A DNA stretch of 8,739 nt from an uncultured bacterium. Lineage in GTDB: Bacteria > Verrucomicrobiota > Kiritimatiellia > UBA8416 > CALETX01. The stretch lies in the NCBI GenBank assembly GCA_937920455.1, contig CALETX010000269.1, positions 1 to 8,739 of the forward strand, read 5' to 3'. Position numbers and translations under genes: made by a program. The notes beneath the pieces are model-generated. The model did not search any database, was not told where the DNA came from, and worked only from the letters and a program-made list of their open reading frames with translations. Position 1 is the stretch's first letter. Each line of letters opens with the position of its first letter. This document shows, piece after piece, positions 6,671 to 8,739 of this stretch.

Positions 6671-7933
6671 CTAAACAGTTCTGAAGGTTTTCTTAGCCAC
6701 TCCCTTCTGGTCCCTTAGGGCTATTTTCGCGCTGGCGCTGATCAACAGAGACAACGCCCAAGCCCACGCTACTGCCCATGCATACGGCGTCTCCCTTACA
6801 GAGATGAAAAGCAATCCAGCAAAGTAGCTGATCACGATTGTGCTATTCCTCTGACTAAGCAAAAGCAACGCAAAAATGGCTACGAACAGCCGATCGAAAG
6901 TGAGTGCTGGATTGAAAACTATTGAAAGCACAATGGGCAGCAATAAGACTTCCTCGAGCTTCGCAGAACCTTTAACCGTGAAGAAGGCCAAAAATAAAAA
7001 CGCACAGACTGTCAGAGCAAGGGGCAGACCAGGCCAAAAAATACCCAGCTTCTCAAGAGGAACGAAGATAGAATGATGAGCCACAAAAGTCTGCCTCAGC
7101 ATCCGCCATTGATAAGCTTTAATCCAGCTTGGAAACCAGGGAATATGAGAAACGGTAAGAACAACAGTAAATAATAACACAAGAGTAACTACTCGCTTCA
7201 GCTGTACCCCCTTGGGGAAAATAAGGTAAAGCACGTAGAAAACCATAATCGGCAAACCAAGTCCCTTTAGTGCTGCGAAAAGGGCCAGCCCAAGCGTCAG
7301 CAACCAGTCTCTGGTCCGAAGCAAAAGAATCAGGACTGAGAAGAAAGCAAACCATATCTTGTCTTCAATGGGACTGAACCAAACTTGGGAGAAAAGTGGA
7401 TTCAAAGCAAAAAAAGAATGAAAAACCAGAGGATGGACTTTGCAAGTGTCAGATTCATTTCTGTCTAGGCATCTGTGGATGATATAAAGCAGAATAGTCA
7501 AAGCATAGAGTGAAAGAAAAAACCAGTAAAGACCCTTGAGATAGTGAAACCGAAACAAAAACGAATTTACCAACATCAAGAGAGGAGGATAGTCAGCGTA
7601 TTGTTGACGAATAACGCCAGGAGTTGGCTGAATCGAACATATATAGAAGATTTGAGGCACGACCGCCGAGCGATAATCGGAGGGGATTGAATACGGGTTC
7701 AACCCTTTAGAAATAGCTTCTCCAAAATACTCGTAGATTGCATACGTTGCTGCTGGATAGAATTTTTTATACAGAGGATACAGAGTCAAATATACTGCTG
7801 CCGCCATCAGCAGAACCAGCATATAAAGGCTCGTATTGGCGGATACTGAGTATTGTGCTGTGATACACTCCAGGTTCTGGAGGGTAGTTTTGTAAGATCC
7901 GTCTTTCGCCCAGACTGCACGCCAGGGACTCAT
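6671..7933 (-). CDS. Polytopic membrane protein, GT87-like polyprenyl-phosphate-dependent glycosyltransferase
   Basis: The 420-residue protein has about ten hydrophobic segments (approximately 35-55, 134-153, 192-206, 211-238, 247-262, 303-320, 329-341, 345-360, 365-380, 385-402). The large loop after the first helix carries GLNPYS (77-82) and YADYPPLLML (112-121). The NPY...YPP pair in that loop is characteristic of GT87/DUF2029 and related GT-C enzymes, which take sugars from polyprenyl-phosphate donors on the periplasmic face. EDKIWFAFFSVLILLLR (190-206) and AALKGLGLP (220-228) also fit. The residues where these enzymes usually keep a catalytic Asp read AIYEYFGEA, so a Glu may serve or this residue may be lost. 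ATG 7933 was chosen because it has the clearest ribosome-binding site in the window and lies 2 bases after the upstream stop; ATG 7957 and TTG 7966 would overlap that gene. Sampled lines run 35-45% GC, lower than the neighbours. A plain membrane protein of other function remains possible. Confidence 0.78.
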   Translation of the reverse strand: MSPWRAVWAKDGSYKTTLQNLECITAQYSVSANTSLYMLVLLMAAAVYLTLYPLYKKFYPAATYAIYEYFGEAISKGLNPYSIPSDYRSAVVPQIFYICSIQPTPGVIRQQYADYPPLLMLVNSFLFRFHYLKGLYWFFLSLYALTILLYIIHRCLDRNESDTCKVHPLVFHSFFALNPLFSQVWFSPIEDKIWFAFFSVLILLLRTRDWLLTLGLALFAALKGLGLPIMVFYVLYLIFPKGVQLKRVVTLVLLFTVVLTVSHIPWFPSWIKAYQWRMLRQTFVAHHSIFVPLEKLGIFWPGLPLALTVCAFLFLAFFTVKGSAKLEEVLLLPIVLSIVFNPALTFDRLFVAIFALLLLSQRNSTIVISYFAGLLFISVRETPYAWAVAWAWALSLLISASAKIALRDQKGVAKKTFRTV

Positions 7934-7935
7934 GA

Positions 7936-8739
7936 TTATGTCCTTTTCGGCCGCCATCCCGACCAACTAATTAGGCTCAGGCTCCATATCAGAGCAACCA
8001 ACATTCTTGCTTTCCAAAAAAACAACGCTTCAAAAAGAACCGGATGCACAGCTGCAAAGCGTTCCATGCACCGGTCCATGTGGTCTTTATCAAGCGGAAC
8101 TCGGACACGCCCATAAACAATAGCCCACTCGCAATCAAAGGTATCGGCCGACATGCCACGGGCAAGTTGGCGATTTATCACAGCTTCTTCTGACTCATGA
8201 ACCGCTTTTGCATCGGCAAACCCTATTGTCCTGTAACTGTGGTTCTGATGAACTGCCATCACAGCTTTGCTCGCGTCTATGCGCATCGCCCCAAGCCGTC
8301 CCGCTTCCGCCAGCAACCAGTTGTCCCACGAAGGACGCCCTAACGCAAATGGCGGAATCTCACCCCATAAACCCCGCCTGAACACAAAATAATCCAAGCC
8401 GCTTGGAGCATGCAGAACTCCTCTCGCTTTCACTTCCTCTCTCAGCCTGTCAGCCCAGCCATCAGAAAAATCCAGCTCCTCGTCCACATCCAAATCCCAC
8501 CGCCTCCCTACCATTACAAACGGCCGCTTCAACTCGCAGCATAGACCAACCGCTTCCATGAAATCCTGCATCAATATGATGTCCGCATTTACATACACCA
8601 GTATGTCCCCATCACAGCTACGCTCCCACGCTTTCTTGAATAAAGAGCAGACAAGCGGCGTGCCATACGCATTGCGCTCAACGCCCTCAACCACCTCCAG
8701 GCCAGGCTCATCAGCTACCCCCTCACTCCCCTTCCCGCC
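7936..8739 (-). CDS. Putative glycosyltransferase, NADI-motif family (first copy, 5' end outside window)
   Basis: The frame is open to the right edge, so the start is missing; 267 codons are in the window. A GTG at 8694 is an internal Val rather than the start, since the residues before it (GGKGSEGVADEPGLE) continue the family pattern. Comparison with the paralog at 3262-4212 suggests about 35-40 residues are missing. Numbered from the edge, the motifs are RNAYGTPLV (22-30), VYVNADIIL (48-56, with NAD as a DXD-like site), MVGRRWDLDV (76-85), LDYFVFRRG (115-123), PFALGRPSWDNWL (130-142) and VHQNHSY (163-169). These are close to the consensus of a family widely annotated as hypothetical or glycosyltransferase. 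The C-terminus ends in a hydrophobic stretch (MLVALIWSLSLISW) that could sit on the membrane. It is followed after 2 bases by the membrane GT. The transferase role is inferred; substrate unknown. Confidence 0.78.
   Translation of the reverse strand, partial: GGKGSEGVADEPGLEVVEGVERNAYGTPLVCSLFKKAWERSCDGDILVYVNADIILMQDFMEAVGLCCELKRPFVMVGRRWDLDVDEELDFSDGWADRLREEVKARGVLHAPSGLDYFVFRRGLWGEIPPFALGRPSWDNWLLAEAGRLGAMRIDASKAVMAVHQNHSYRTIGFADAKAVHESEEAVINRQLARGMSADTFDCEWAIVYGRVRVPLDKDHMDRCMERFAAVHPVLFEALFFWKARMLVALIWSLSLISWSGWRPKRT
7941..7945 (-). promoter_or_regulatory. Ribosome-binding site that fixes the start of the membrane GT
   Basis: On the minus strand an AAGGA motif within GAAAAGGAC sits 7 bases before ATG 7933. 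It lies inside the last codons of the upstream gene, whose TAA ends 2 bases before the ATG, so ribosomes can re-initiate. The ATG at 7957 and the TTG at 7966 lack a comparable site, and this decides the start. Confidence 0.6.

Noticed and set aside
8692..8694. GTG at 8694 as the true start of the right-edge gene
   Set aside because: The frame stays open to the edge and the residues before the GTG fit the family and its in-window paralog, so the gene is truncated by the window.
1..8739. CRISPR array, tRNA/rRNA, insertion sequence or long repeats
   Set aside because: Reading both strands showed no spaced direct repeats, no cloverleaf-like or rRNA-like stretch, no transposase motif and no inverted-repeat ends. 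Coding sequence fills nearly all of the window.

Overview
The window is a run of eight genes, plus the first codons of a probable ninth, all on the minus strand and tightly packed: gaps are 1 to 61 bases and two genes overlap by 4. Nearly every product is a glycosyltransferase (GT), so this is the inside of a surface-glycan locus (lipopolysaccharide core/O-antigen, capsule or a similar cell-surface polysaccharide). Transcription runs from right (8739) to left (1). No rRNA, tRNA, CRISPR array, transposase, repeat family or convincing terminator was seen, and no gap between genes exceeds 61 bases. A GT9 (heptosyltransferase-like) gene points to a Gram-negative, LPS-type envelope. GC is moderate (roughly 50-60% in most genes by eye), GTG and TTG starts are used, and Shine-Dalgarno sites are mostly weak. 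I cannot name the phylum from this.

Layout in transcription order. (1) 8739-7936: the 3' part of a putative GT of a poorly characterised family with a conserved NADI motif. (2) 7933-6671: a polytopic membrane protein resembling GT87-type polyprenyl-phosphate-dependent sugar transferases, clearly AT-richer than the rest. (3) 6628-5534: a GT2-like, GT-A-fold enzyme with DCDEFY. (4) 5532-4243: a GT4 enzyme with an intact EX7E motif and a cysteine cluster. (5) 4212-3262: a second member of the NADI family, diverged from gene 1. (6) 3200-2025: another GT4 enzyme with a modified EX7E motif. (7) 1968-820: a GT9 enzyme with a C-terminal cysteine cluster. (8) 823-51: a zinc-ribbon plus class I SAM methyltransferase, broken by a one-base frameshift near position 344. 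(9) 35-1: the likely start of the next gene.

How they could work together (inference): the soluble GT2, GT4, GT9 and NADI-family enzymes would build an oligosaccharide from nucleotide sugars on the cytoplasmic face. The GT87-like protein would add a residue from a lipid-phosphate sugar on the outer face. The methyltransferase could modify a sugar or a precursor. Flippase, polymerase, export and sugar-nucleotide synthesis genes are not in this window, so the glycan and its fate cannot be deduced.

The points most worth checking are the methyltransferase frameshift, the pair of diverged NADI-family paralogs in one locus, and the AT-rich membrane GT between GC-richer neighbours. I see no strong evidence for an entirely new kind of system; the least described component is the NADI family.
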